Part shown: positions 25,465-34,220 of the stretch, piece after piece
Numbering within the stretch: the stretch's first letter is position 1
Layout of the letters: each line of letters starts with the position of its first letter
Assembly (NCBI GenBank): GCA_903842595.1
Contig: CAIMMO010000211.1
Span: forward strand, 1 to 51,964
DNA length: 51,964 nucleotides
Direction: 5' to 3'
Source: an uncultured Alphaproteobacteria bacterium
GTDB lineage: Bacteria > Pseudomonadota > Alphaproteobacteria > Caulobacterales > Hyphomonadaceae
Position numbers and translations under genes: made by a program
The notes under the pieces: model-generated
Databases searched by the model: none
What the model was told of the DNA's origin: nothing
What the model saw: the letters and a program-made list of their open reading frames with translations, nothing else

Positions 25465-26010
25465 TTACAGGCCCGACCCCGCCAGACCAGGCAGGAAGTT
25501 GATCAGCTTCTCGGCAAGGTCGGAGCGACTCAGCGGTTTGGGCGTCCAGCAAGTCATGCCGGCGGACATCAGATGGCCTGCCTGATCACGGTGGGCGTCG
25601 TCGATCAGGCCGATGATCGGAATGTCGGACCAGGGCGTGTGGCTGCGGCGAACCCAGCGAAGCACGTCCGGGCCCGACATGATCGGAAGGTCCATTCCGA
25701 GCAGGATAATGTCGAAGGAACGCAGCGAAAGAAGATCGATCGCGGACTGGCCGTCCTCGACCTCGATGACGGACAGGCTCGGGCCGGCGAGCAGTACGCG
25801 CAGGACGCGGCGGTGATAGGGGTCGGACTCGGCTGCGAGAATGCGCGGCGTATCGTGCGGCCCCCGCGACGCGGCTGCGCTATGCGCATGTGCGCGCAGT
25901 TCGCCGATCGGTCCGTACGATTCGAACGGCGCGGCGGCAGCGTCAAACGCGCCGGCGTCATCCGCGTCGCTCTGGAGCCAGTCGCCCGGCCGTGCATGTT
26001 TCGAACGCAT
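25465..26010 (-). CDS. Receiver-domain protein without the phospho-accepting Asp
   Basis: 181 residues: a low-complexity Ala/Asp-rich N-terminus (1-54) and one receiver domain (55-178). The acidic pair is kept (AAESD, Glu61/Asp63) and so is the Lys (TPKPLS, Lys158), but the acceptor position in FDIILLGMDLPIMSG is Gly105 rather than Asp, and the usual Thr/Ser of strand 4 is Ile (GLIDD). It therefore cannot be phosphorylated in the standard way and may work as a protein-binding pseudo-receiver. No output domain. No kinase adjoins it; a 32-bp gap separates it from the convergent GST stop. Confidence 0.8.
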   Translation of the reverse strand: MRSKHARPGDWLQSDADDAGAFDAAAAPFESYGPIGELRAHAHSAAASRGPHDTPRILAAESDPYHRRVLRVLLAGPSLSVIEVEDGQSAIDLLSLRSFDIILLGMDLPIMSGPDVLRWVRRSHTPWSDIPIIGLIDDAHRDQAGHLMSAGMTCWTPKPLSRSDLAEKLINFLPGLAGSGL

Positions 26011-26135
26011 GTTTTCCCCACCGCGTCCCGACGTCCCTCGCCGTACGTAGCTTGTCGCTGCGTCGGGCTAAGGAGGCGTGAGGGGGCGTGGCGGAAATGC
26101 CCTCGGAGCGCTAACCATGAACGGCCAGGACACGG

Positions 26136-26166
26136 AAAAAGCCCCGGCGGATCAAGGCCGGGGCTT
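26136..26166 (-). terminator. Rho-independent terminator of the DUF3089 gene
   Basis: Ten-bp perfect stem AAGCCCCGGC / GCCGGGGCTT with an eight-base loop; on the minus strand it ends in UUUUU. It starts 23 bp past the gene's stop. Confidence 0.9.
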
Positions 26167-26189
26167 CGCATCATCCTTAGTCGCAATGA

Positions 26190-27491
26190 TTACGGATGCG
26201 CCATCCTCCAGACACTTGCCTGACGCGCGACGACATCGACAAGATTGCCCATCGTGACGTTGGCGTCGTTGAGGTGGAGGCCCCAGCCTGGATCGGGTTT
26301 GCCCTGCGCCATCACGTCGGTGAGCGGATCATCCGTACGCGGATCTTTGGGGTTCGCGTTGATGTGGACCTCGAGATAGTGGTGGTTGTTCTTGCGGACG
26401 CACTCTGCGGTGACGAGGCCGGGGGTCGCGGCGAAGGGTGTCGTGACGTCCTTGCCGTCGACGAATTTCCGGCCGGCGTCGCGGCCGAAGACCGTCCAGT
26501 AGGATTTGGGATCGCTCGACTTGCCGCCGCCAAGGGCTGCCGGGTTGGTGCATACGGCTTCGGTTTCGCCGCGATTGATGCCGAAGGAGGCGGTGTTGCT
26601 GGGCGGTACGGTATCCCTGTAGGTCGAGAAGGAAATCACACAGCCGGTCTGGCTGGACGATTTGCAGACCGGGATGTTCTTGAACGTGCCTCCGACATCG
26701 GCATTCTTCGGCACCTGGATGGTCGAGCCGAGGATGATCGCGGAGACGAGCTTTGCCTGGTCCGGTTTACCGTCGATCTTCGAGGCGATCAGGCGCGTTA
26801 TCTGGCCGGATCCCTGCGAGTGGCCGAGGATGACGACGCCGCGTCCCTTGTTCTCGTTGGCGAGATACCATGCCCACGCGTCATCAACATCGGCTGCGGC
26901 GTCAGCAGGCGTGCCGCGCACGGGTACTTCGCCGCCGCCTGACATGCGGGCACGCAGGGCGCCGAGCGAGAACTGGCGGTACATCGGCGCGAAGATGCGG
27001 CACTGCGAGCCGAAGCGTGCGAGCTGCGCCTTGGCGACGTTGAGCTCTTCCTCGCCGGGCACGAGGTCCGACTGCGTGAAGGGGTCGAGCGAGACCGTCG
27101 GATAGACATAGAAGCAGTCGATCGGGGCGTTGGGATTGGGCGTGAACTTTTCGATTCTGATGGAGCCATCGGCGTTGATGACGGTGGCGTCGAGATTCAC
27201 CTCGCAGGCGTTGTTCGCCTTGCCTGGCTTGCAGAGCCAGTGGGCCGGCACGGAGTAGTCGGTGCGGGAGGATGGACCAGCGGGCGCGGCAGGCGCTGTC
27301 GCGACGGGTGTGGGTGCTGGTGTTGTGGCCGCGGGCGGGTTCGGCGTTTGCGGGAGCGGGGCTGCCGATAGGGTCGGCGCGACGGGGATCTGGGGGGCGC
27401 TGCGGGAGCCGTCGCCGCCGAAATAGTTGCAGCCTGTCGCCAGCGTGACTGTCGCCAAGGCGATGGTGCTGGCCATCAGTGATCGTGTCAT
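26190..27491 (-). CDS. DUF3089 alpha/beta-hydrolase lipoprotein
   Basis: 433 residues from the ATG at 27491 (MTRSLMASTIAL). Signal peptide with lipobox VTLATGC, then a Pro/Ala/Thr linker (about 30-80), then the hydrolase domain: PIDCFYVYPTVSLDPF, RIFAPMYRQFSLGAL, DDAWAWYLANENKGRGVVI and the nucleophile elbow LGHSQGSGQITRLI (G-H-S-Q-G). This is the DUF3089 family of predicted lipases or esterases. Outer-membrane or periplasmic location is inferred from the lipobox. Substrate unknown. Confidence 0.87.
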   Translation of the reverse strand: MTRSLMASTIALATVTLATGCNYFGGDGSRSAPQIPVAPTLSAAPLPQTPNPPAATTPAPTPVATAPAAPAGPSSRTDYSVPAHWLCKPGKANNACEVNLDATVINADGSIRIEKFTPNPNAPIDCFYVYPTVSLDPFTQSDLVPGEEELNVAKAQLARFGSQCRIFAPMYRQFSLGALRARMSGGGEVPVRGTPADAAADVDDAWAWYLANENKGRGVVILGHSQGSGQITRLIASKIDGKPDQAKLVSAIILGSTIQVPKNADVGGTFKNIPVCKSSSQTGCVISFSTYRDTVPPSNTASFGINRGETEAVCTNPAALGGGKSSDPKSYWTVFGRDAGRKFVDGKDVTTPFAATPGLVTAECVRKNNHHYLEVHINANPKDPRTDDPLTDVMAQGKPDPGWGLHLNDANVTMGNLVDVVARQASVWRMAHP

Positions 27492-27605
27492 GTTTCTCTC
27501 CCGGATGCCGCGCCGTCGATGCGACAAGGTTTGATCTAGCTTTTGCAGCCAGTCTGCCAATGCGCGGGAACGCTTGTCCAGCGGGCGGGGTTCACGCGGG
27601 GGTGA

Positions 27606-28568
27606 CTAATCCGCGTCGCAGCGCGCTGACTGGGTGATGGACACAGCGCGTGCGCTCGCGTGGTTTTTGCTTACAACGTGTGCAGCGAAGGTCCGCGCGT
27701 CGCTCGAGGCAAAGAGATCCTCGAGCGGGCCTGCCGCACCATCCACCATGAAGACGTCGATATGCGCGCCCTTGATCGCGCCGCCGCGATCACCGGCGAA
27801 GAGATAGCCGTCGTGGACATACTCGCGGCCATTGTGCCGGAAGGCGCGGCCGCGCAGCTCGGGCACGTAGACGACGCTCTCGATGGGAATCTTTGCCGGA
27901 TCGACGGCGATGGTGCGGAAGGGGACGAGCGGATGGTTACGCGACCCGCAGCCGAGCGCGTGGTTCACTTTCATGAAGCGCGCGCGACGCGTGGCGTTCT
28001 TGACGCCGTCCGACAGCGAGCCAAGCCACTGATCGCAATTGGCCTGCTCGGGGCCCTTGTCATCGACATAAACGTAGGCCGTCGCTGTCTCGCCCGTGCG
28101 GACAGAGACAGAGCCCTGCAGCGCGGATTCGCACCAGTCGCGCTGGGTGAGCGGCGGCGAGATCGGATCGCCGTTGCGGCCAATGAGCGGGAAGGCGTCG
28201 GCCATTTCCGCAGCCGCGGGCTTTATCTCTGGCGTGTGATAGTGCGTCGCCCACAGGCGCAGGTCCGGGCCGAGCGCCTCTTCGTCTGGCGCTGCGAGCG
28301 AGAAGGCGAGGGCGCGCGCGTAGGGCGACGTCAGGGCCGGCAGGCGCGCGGCGTCGCCCGTCACGACGGGCACGCTGCCGGGCACGGCGGCGGTGGCGCA
28401 GGCGGTGAGGCCGAACACGACCGAGAGGCTGAACCGGCGAAGTTTCGACAGGTTGGCGCGTTGCCAGGGCTCGCGAACGACGGGGGCCGGAGCGCTCGCG
28501 GCGGGGCCGTCGAGCCCGCTGGCGACCGGCTCGGACTTGAGACCCAGTATGTCGGACAGGTCCTTCAT
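27606..28568 (-). CDS. 3D-domain protein with internal membrane helix (MltA C-terminal-like), copy 1
   Basis: 320 residues. A cytoplasmic-looking N-terminal tail of about 45 residues precedes one hydrophobic helix (RRFSLSVVFGLTACATAAV). The C-terminal part contains LRLWATHYHTPEI and the 3D motif EYVHDGYLFAGDRGGAIKGAHIDVFM with Asp253, Asp260 and Asp271, the three-Asp set shared with lytic transglycosylase MltA. The typical MltA N-terminal barrel is absent. Periplasmic peptidoglycan cleavage is inferred from the domain only. A related gene precedes it on the same strand with a 45-bp gap. Confidence 0.82.
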   Translation of the reverse strand: MKDLSDILGLKSEPVASGLDGPAASAPAPVVREPWQRANLSKLRRFSLSVVFGLTACATAAVPGSVPVVTGDAARLPALTSPYARALAFSLAAPDEEALGPDLRLWATHYHTPEIKPAAAEMADAFPLIGRNGDPISPPLTQRDWCESALQGSVSVRTGETATAYVYVDDKGPEQANCDQWLGSLSDGVKNATRRARFMKVNHALGCGSRNHPLVPFRTIAVDPAKIPIESVVYVPELRGRAFRHNGREYVHDGYLFAGDRGGAIKGAHIDVFMVDGAAGPLEDLFASSDARTFAAHVVSKNHASARAVSITQSARCDAD

Positions 28569-28613
28569 ATGACCAGCGAAGGGGTCAGAGCAGTTACTGA
28601 ACCGTTAGCGCGT

Positions 28614-29504
28614 TCAGATGGCGCCGGACTGCTTGCTCTTGCGGCCGGGGCGGTCGGAGTCCTTGCAGACCTCATCGCCGGCGTCATGCAGGGCGATCGC
28701 CATCGGATGATCATTGGCGATGACATAGGCCTCGAAAGTGTGGCGTGAACTGGACTTCACCAGTTCTGGAAGCGGATCGACAGCGGCGTCCTCGACGAAC
28801 ATGTCAATGTGGTTGCCCTCGATCGCGCCACCCGTGTCAGAGCCGATCAGGTAACCGTCATGGGTGTAGAACTCGCCGTCCGCCCAGAACTGCTTGCCGC
28901 GAAGTTCGGGCACGAAGAAGACCGTCCCCATCTTGAAGCGGTCGCGGTCGATTGCGACGGTGCGGAACGGCATCAGCGGAATGGGGCGCACGTCGCATGC
29001 CAGCGGATGGTGGAAGGGGGCAAAGCGCGCACGACGCGTCGCGTTCTTGATGCGGTCGGACAGATCGCCGAAATAGCGGTCGCATACGACCTGTTCGGGG
29101 CCGCCGCTATCGATGTACATGTAGGCCGTGGGTTCGTCCTTGCCGTTGTCGACCCAGACGGAGCCCTGCATTGCAGCGTCGCACCAGTCTTCGGTGGAGA
29201 GAGGCGCAGACACCGGATTGCCCTTGCGATCGAGCAGCGGCTTGGCGGCCACGCTGGTCCAGGACGGACGTACGGTGGGCATGTGATAGTAGGTCGCCCA
29301 CAGCTTCATCTTCTTCTTGGCTGGCAGCGCCGCTTCCTCGGGCGCGTCGAGCATGAAATTGAGAGCCTGTTGGGTCGGGTGCATGGGCGCGCGGCCGAGC
29401 GTGATCTCGACCTCGGTGTCGGCGAATGCTGAGCGGAGTGGCGGCCCAAGGAAAATCGCGGCGCCCGCGATGACCAGGACCAGGGCAAGAAGCAGTCTTT
29501 TCAT
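28614..29504 (-). CDS. 3D-domain protein with N-terminal signal anchor, copy 2
   Basis: 296 residues from the ATG at 29504 (MKRLLLALVLVIAG). A clear signal peptide or anchor is followed by a periplasmic domain similar along its length to the next gene: KLWATYYHMPTVRPSW, DWCDAAMQGSVWVD, FGDLSDRIKNATRRARF and FYTHDGYLIGSDTGGAIEGN with Asp216, Asp223 and Asp234. Conserved Cys residues (about 108, 141 and 170) match Cys in the neighbour and may form disulfides. Tandem duplication and later divergence is the simple explanation. Confidence 0.84.
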   Translation of the reverse strand: MKRLLLALVLVIAGAAIFLGPPLRSAFADTEVEITLGRAPMHPTQQALNFMLDAPEEAALPAKKKMKLWATYYHMPTVRPSWTSVAAKPLLDRKGNPVSAPLSTEDWCDAAMQGSVWVDNGKDEPTAYMYIDSGGPEQVVCDRYFGDLSDRIKNATRRARFAPFHHPLACDVRPIPLMPFRTVAIDRDRFKMGTVFFVPELRGKQFWADGEFYTHDGYLIGSDTGGAIEGNHIDMFVEDAAVDPLPELVKSSSRHTFEAYVIANDHPMAIALHDAGDEVCKDSDRPGRKSKQSGAI

Positions 29505-29706
29505 CGAGATTCCCGCTGCCGTCCCGCCCCCCGGCAAGAGCCCTCGAAGTAGGGCGAGATCATGGCAGTTTCGCCTGCCCGGTGCAATTGGCCGCACGCG
29601 CGTTAACCTTTGGCGCGCGTGATCGTTAACGTCCTGTCGTCTCGCTTGCGAAACCTGCGCGTGTGCGATGACAAGAAGGCGGGGCCGTCGCCGAGTACCG
29701 CACCGG

Positions 29707-31110
29707 TCAGCCGGTGATCACACCCGCAAGCGCGGCTTTCGCGGCGAGCACGGGGCTCATCAGATGCGTCCGGCCGCCGCGGCCTTGGCGACCTTCGAAA
29801 TTACGGTTCGAGGTGGAGGCGCAGCGCTCGCCGGGCTTCAGAATGTCGGGGTTCATGCCGAGGCACATTGAGCAGCCTGGCTCGCGCCATTCGAAGCCGG
29901 CGTCGATGAAGACCTTGTCGAGGCCTTCGTCCTCCGCCTGCGCGCGGATCAGGCCGGAGCCGGGAACGACCATGGCGCGTACGCCTGCGGCGACGTGATT
30001 ACCCTTCGCGATGTCTGCGGCGGCACGCAGGTCCTCGATGCGGGAATTGGTGCACGAGCCAATGAAGACGCGGTCGACCCTGAGGCCTTCGAGCTTCTGT
30101 CCGGGCTCAAGACCCATGTAGGCGAGGGCGCGCTCCGCGGCTTCGCGCTTCACCGGGTCGTTGATCTGTTCAGGGATTGGCGCAGTCGCCGTGACGGGCG
30201 CCGCCTGTTCGGGGCTCGTCCCCCAGGTGATCGTTGGCGCCACCTCCTCCGCGGCGATATCGATGATTGCATCCCACTGCGCGCTGTCATCCGAGGTGAG
30301 CGTCTTCCAGTGCTGGAGCGCGACTTCCCACTGTCCGCCTTTCGGCGCGGCGGGACGGCCCTTCATGTAGTCGAAGGTCTTCTCATCGGGGGCGACAAGC
30401 CCGGCGCGGGCGCCGCCTTCGATGGAGAGGTTGCAGAGCGTCATGCGGCCTTCCATCGACATGGAGCGGATGGCCGAGCCCATGTATTCGATGACATGGC
30501 CTGCGCCGCCATTGGTTCCGATGATGGCGATCAGGTGGAGCGCGAGATCCTTGGCGCCGACGCCGGGGCGGAACTCGCCTTCGACGCGGACGGCCATGTT
30601 CTTCATCTTGCGCGCGCGCAGCGTCTGCGTGGCGAGGACGTGCTCGACTTCGCTGGTGCCAATGCCGTGGGCGAGGGCGCCGAAGGCGCCGTGCGTTGAG
30701 GTGTGGCTGTCGCCGCAGACGATGGTGAGGCCCGGCTGCGTGCGGCCCTGCTCGGGGCCGACGACATGGACAATGCCGTTCCGGATGTCGCCCATCGGGA
30801 AGAACTGGATGCCGTGGTCCTTCACATTGCGGGCGAGCGTTTCGAGCTGCTCGCGCGCCTCGGAATCCCTGACGCCTGCCATGCCGAGCGACTGGCCCTC
30901 GGTGGGCGTGTTGTGGTCGGCGACGGCGAGGGTGAGGTCGGGCCGGCGCACGCGGCGGCCGCTTGTCCGCAGTCCGGCGAAGGCCTGGGGCGTCGTGACC
31001 TCATGGATGAGGTGCAGGTCGATATACAGCAGGCTCTCGCCCGACGCCTTGTCGGCGGCGACGACGTGGGCGTCCCAGATCTTGTCGTAGAGGGTTCGGG
31101 CGGAGGTCAT
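29707..31110 (-). CDS. leuC: 3-Isopropylmalate dehydratase large subunit
   Basis: 467 residues, full length. Aconitase-family subunit that carries the [4Fe-4S] cluster; with LeuD it converts 2- to 3-isopropylmalate. Seen: [13 protein letters not shown] at the start, [19 protein letters not shown], cluster Cys in [13 protein letters not shown] and in [13 protein letters not shown], and the terminal [20 protein letters not shown]. Start set by [10 protein letters not shown]. An 8-bp GC hairpin (29595-29621) about 90 bp after the stop may end the transcript. Confidence 0.97.
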   Translation of the reverse strand: MTSARTLYDKIWDAHVVAADKASGESLLYIDLHLIHEVTTPQAFAGLRTSGRRVRRPDLTLAVADHNTPTEGQSLGMAGVRDSEAREQLETLARNVKDHGIQFFPMGDIRNGIVHVVGPEQGRTQPGLTIVCGDSHTSTHGAFGALAHGIGTSEVEHVLATQTLRARKMKNMAVRVEGEFRPGVGAKDLALHLIAIIGTNGGAGHVIEYMGSAIRSMSMEGRMTLCNLSIEGGARAGLVAPDEKTFDYMKGRPAAPKGGQWEVALQHWKTLTSDDSAQWDAIIDIAAEEVAPTITWGTSPEQAAPVTATAPIPEQINDPVKREAAERALAYMGLEPGQKLEGLRVDRVFIGSCTNSRIEDLRAAADIAKGNHVAAGVRAMVVPGSGLIRAQAEDEGLDKVFIDAGFEWREPGCSMCLGMNPDILKPGERCASTSNRNFEGRQGRGGRTHLMSPVLAAKAALAGVITG

Positions 31111-31149
31111 GACCGGCTATATGCTCGGGGGCGTGTGCTTGCGCAAGCG

Positions 31150-32088
31150 TCAGCGTTTCATGTCCTGCATGCGCAACAGGACGCGCTCGAACTCCAGCAT
31201 CGTTTCCTCGAAGATCTGCCCGACCGGCTTGACCTCCGTTATGCGGCCAGCGACCTGGCCGGTGAGGGCGATGCCAGCTTCGAGGTCGCCGCCGAAATAG
31301 ACGTCCTCCGTACGGGCGAATTCTTCGAAGATGTTGGGCGAGCCATCGGCCTCGAGACGTGTGGTGCGCTCGGTCCTGAGTGCTCGCAGCGCCGGGCCCG
31401 GTCCCTTGCGGTTGAGGAAGACGGTGTCTGTAGCTTCGGCATTTACGATTGCTTCCTTCCAGTTGTGGTGAACCGGGCTTTCTGCCGACGACAGGATGCG
31501 TGTGCCCATCAGCACGCCTTCGGCGCCCAGTGCGAACGCCGCCGCCATGCTGCGTCCGTCCATGATGCCGCCTGCTGCGACCACGGGTATGTTCACCCGC
31601 TCGCAGACGAGCGGGATCAGCACCATGGAGGCAACATCCCTCGGGTTCTTGAAGCCCCCGCCTTCGCCTCCCTCGACGATCAGACCATCGACGCCAGCCT
31701 CGACGGCACGCAGCGCGCCTGCGAGGTTCGGCACGACATGGAAGACGGTGAGGCCTGCGCGCTTGAGGAGCGAGGTGTACTTCATCGGGTCGCCCGCCGA
31801 AGTCGTGACGAATTTGACACCCTGGTCGATCACGAACTGGACAATGCCGGGGTCACGCACGAAGGCCTGCGCGACGTTGACCCCAAACGGCTTGTCGGTG
31901 AGATCGCGCATCTTGACGATCTCATCTTTCACCGCGTCGAGTTCGCCTGACGATGTTTCGATGATGCCCATGCCGCCGGCGTTGGAGACAGCTGACGACA
32001 GTCTGGCGCGAGCGATCCAGCCCATGGCTGCCTGGATGATCGGCTTCTCGATGCCGAGCATTTCAGTCACGCGGGTGCGGATGGGCAT
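31150..32088 (-). CDS. Nitronate monooxygenase-like flavoprotein
   Basis: 312 residues, FMN-binding TIM barrel of the NMO/2-nitropropane dioxygenase superfamily. Seen: LGIEKPIIQAAMGWIARARL, the Gly-rich SNAGGMGIIET, GGIMDGRSMAAAFALGAEGV and LMGTRILSSAES for phosphate binding. The loop that carries the catalytic His in class I NMO (E-A-G-G-H) reads EGGEGGGFKNP here, with Phe instead of His, so nitronate oxidation is doubtful. It may be another FMN enzyme of this superfamily. It begins 18 bp after the dgkA stop, so the two are probably co-transcribed. Confidence 0.85.
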   Translation of the reverse strand: MPIRTRVTEMLGIEKPIIQAAMGWIARARLSSAVSNAGGMGIIETSSGELDAVKDEIVKMRDLTDKPFGVNVAQAFVRDPGIVQFVIDQGVKFVTTSAGDPMKYTSLLKRAGLTVFHVVPNLAGALRAVEAGVDGLIVEGGEGGGFKNPRDVASMVLIPLVCERVNIPVVAAGGIMDGRSMAAAFALGAEGVLMGTRILSSAESPVHHNWKEAIVNAEATDTVFLNRKGPGPALRALRTERTTRLEADGSPNIFEEFARTEDVYFGGDLEAGIALTGQVAGRITEVKPVGQIFEETMLEFERVLLRMQDMKR

Positions 32089-32106
32089 GTGGCAGGACCT
32101 CCGTGG

Positions 32107-32466
32107 TCAGGTTGAAACATAAGGAAGAAACACGAGTACGCCGATTGCAGCGGCAGCGAGGGCGGCGACCAGAACCGCACCGGCTGCGACATCCTTGGCA
32201 GCCTTCACCGCGAGGTGGAACTCTGGCTGGACCACATCGCAGAGATGTTCGAAAGCGGTATTGACGATTTCGGCGACCCAGACGAGCGCAATGGCGAGAA
32301 CGATCCAGCGCCAGTCGTGAGGTCCCAATTTCATCCAGAGGCCGGCGAGGACCACAATGGTCGTTGCGACGAGGTGGATCCACGCATTGTGCTGTGTGCG
32401 CAGCATGAAGCCCAGCCCGCTCAGCGCGTGACTGAAGCTCTTCAGGCGGGCCGAGATGCTGAACAC
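32107..32466 (-). CDS. dgkA: Diacylglycerol kinase / undecaprenol kinase (DgkA family)
   Basis: 119-residue inner-membrane enzyme with three helices, phosphorylating diacylglycerol or a polyprenol with ATP. The signature EIVNTAFEHLCDVV (Glu66, Asn69, Glu73) and AVKAAKDVAAGAVL (Lys91, Asp92) are intact. Length and topology match the family. Whether lipid recycling or polyprenol is the substrate cannot be told by eye. Its start region overlaps the upstream extension of the divergent lipoprotein gene; real starts are 65 bp apart. Confidence 0.92.
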   Translation of the reverse strand: MFSISARLKSFSHALSGLGFMLRTQHNAWIHLVATTIVVLAGLWMKLGPHDWRWIVLAIALVWVAEIVNTAFEHLCDVVQPEFHLAVKAAKDVAAGAVLVAALAAAAIGVLVFLPYVST

Positions 32467-32530
32467 GGGCGCGTTCCTTTTGTTGGCGCCTCATCTGGCG
32501 TCAGACGGGCCGATGTTGCAACCTGGCGCG

Positions 32531-33127
32531 ATGAAACACGCAGCGCTGCTTCTCCTCTTGCCCTTGTCGTTCGCGGCGGCTGGCTGTTCGCCGCCGGCCG
32601 CAACGACCATGACAGGCACGCAAGCGCCAGCGGCGGCGCTCGTGCCGGCGGATGTGTTCATGACGCGGCTGGGCACGCTGTGTGGGCAGGCATTCGCAGG
32701 CAAGGTTGTCTCTACCGATGCGGCGGACGCCGATATGGCCGGCGAGCGGCTGGTGATGCGGGTAGCGGCGTGTTCGTCGGATGAGGTTCGCATCCCCTTC
32801 GCGGTCGGCGCCGACAGATCCCGGACGTGGGTGGTTTCGCGTATCCCGGCAGGCCTCAGGCTGAAGCACGATCATCGTCACGCGGATGGAACCGAAGACG
32901 AGCTGTCGCAATATGGTGGCGACACTGTCAATGCGGGCAGCCAGGCGCGGCAGGAGTTTCCGGCCGATGCATTCTCGAAGGTCCTGTTCGAGACGAAGGG
33001 CAATCCGGTTTCGGTCACGAATGTGTGGGCGATGGAGGTGACGCCGACGCTGTTCGCCTATGAGTTGCGCCGGCCGGAGCGGTTCTTCCGCGTCGAGTTC
33101 GACCTGACGAAACCGGTCGGGCATTAG
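32531..33127 (+). CDS. Predicted lipoprotein of unknown function
   Basis: 198 residues from the ATG at 32531 (MKHAALLLLLPL). Signal peptide and lipobox SFAAAGC, followed by an Ala/Thr linker. Mature part includes VFMTRLGTLCGQAFAGKVVS, then AACSSDEVRIPFAVGADRSR and LRLKHDHRHADGTEDELSQY, with two Cys. The core pattern (RIPFAVG, RTWVVSR, LKHDHRHADG) is coherent and strand-rich, so expressed protein is likely, but I recognise no named family. Divergent from dgkA. Confidence 0.75.
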   Translation: MKHAALLLLLPLSFAAAGCSPPAATTMTGTQAPAAALVPADVFMTRLGTLCGQAFAGKVVSTDAADADMAGERLVMRVAACSSDEVRIPFAVGADRSRTWVVSRIPAGLRLKHDHRHADGTEDELSQYGGDTVNAGSQARQEFPADAFSKVLFETKGNPVSVTNVWAMEVTPTLFAYELRRPERFFRVEFDLTKPVGH

Positions 33128-33371
33128 CATCCGGGGGGCGCAGTCGGCTGAAGCAGAGGCCAGGCCCGCCGTTCCTGACGTGAGCGTCCGCGGGATGCAA
33201 GCGTTCGAACAGGCAGTGCGCGATGAGCGCAGTATTGAACCTGATGCCGCTTGCCACGTGCGCTGTCGACACGTCGACGTCGCCGGACCTGGCGGTCAGC
33301 GGGCAGCTGGCTAATGCCGGCAAGACGATAGCGATGGAGTCATGTCTGATGGAGCTGCGCCGCCAGACCCC

Positions 33372-34139
33372 TTACCAGACGCCACGCCTGATACCGTTGA
33401 CAAGGTACTGGCCGAAGGTCGGCGCGTAGTACTGCTTCGACGGCAGCGTGCTGGGCGGCAGGGGCTTTGCCTCGCCGGCCAGCACGCGCGCCATGGTCTC
33501 GACGACGAGATCCTGTGACTTCGCAGCCATGAGTGTCATGTAGGTCTGCATGTTGTCATTGGCGGCGACAGGTATGCGGTTGGTCGCGAGGACAGGGCCG
33601 GTGTCGACGCCGAGATCCACGAGATGCAGAGTGACGCCAAAATGCTCGGGCTCGCCATTCGCCAGCGCGAAATAGCCGCCATTGATGCCGCGATAGGCTG
33701 GGTTCACCCCGGAGTGGTAGTTCACGACCGGGCAGGCGCAGGCCTCCAGCAGCGGCCGGCGCAGCATGCCGGTCGAAGCGACGAAAACGGCGCGCGGGGC
33801 AAGCTGCCGGATGCGCGCGAGGGAGTGCTCGGCGTTGAGGTTGTCGACGTGTGTTCGCAGGTCGCCGTCAACTGGCGTCGCATCGCATTCGACCTTCAGG
33901 GCCGAAAGGCGTCCACGCGACAGGTATTTGGTGGCCTTCGCAGCAAGTTGCGCTGCTTTCATCGAGTAGACGGTGGCGGCGCCGAGCTTCCTCTTCCGGC
34001 GCGCCCAGAAGGCGGAGGCTGGCTCGCCACGCTCGACGATCACCGGAAAGTCGCCAAAACGACAGCGGAGCGCGTTGACCATCGTCCACGCGTGAGGCGC
34101 GTCGCCGACGAGCGCGATAAGGCCTGAGGTGTTCGTCAT
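33372..34139 (-). CDS. Formyltransferase-family protein
   Basis: 255 residues. Resembles the N-terminal catalytic domain of PurN/Fmt formyltransferases: GLIALVGDAPHAWTMVNAL at the start, the motif PVVNYHSGVNPAYRGINGGY with Asn140 and His142, and FGVTLHLVDLGVDTGPVL with Asp179, giving the usual Asn-His-Asp triad. No C-terminal Fmt domain. These enzymes use 10-formyl-THF, often to formylate an amino sugar or amino group in surface glycans; acceptor unknown. The 244 bp downstream, to the lipoprotein gene stop, hold nothing convincing. Confidence 0.85.
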   Translation of the reverse strand: MTNTSGLIALVGDAPHAWTMVNALRCRFGDFPVIVERGEPASAFWARRKRKLGAATVYSMKAAQLAAKATKYLSRGRLSALKVECDATPVDGDLRTHVDNLNAEHSLARIRQLAPRAVFVASTGMLRRPLLEACACPVVNYHSGVNPAYRGINGGYFALANGEPEHFGVTLHLVDLGVDTGPVLATNRIPVAANDNMQTYMTLMAAKSQDLVVETMARVLAGEAKPLPPSTLPSKQYYAPTFGQYLVNGIRRGVW

Positions 34140-34220
34140 GGTCGGAATCCGGACAGGGAATTGCCGCCAAGACTGGCGCCGGATGGTTAGGATCGTTGCA
34201 AGGCGATCGATGAAATTCGA

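Noticed and set aside
33223..33429. 68-codon plus-strand frame overlapping the formyltransferase 3' end
   Set aside because: Overlaps a well-supported gene on the other strand, with no motif or ribosome site.
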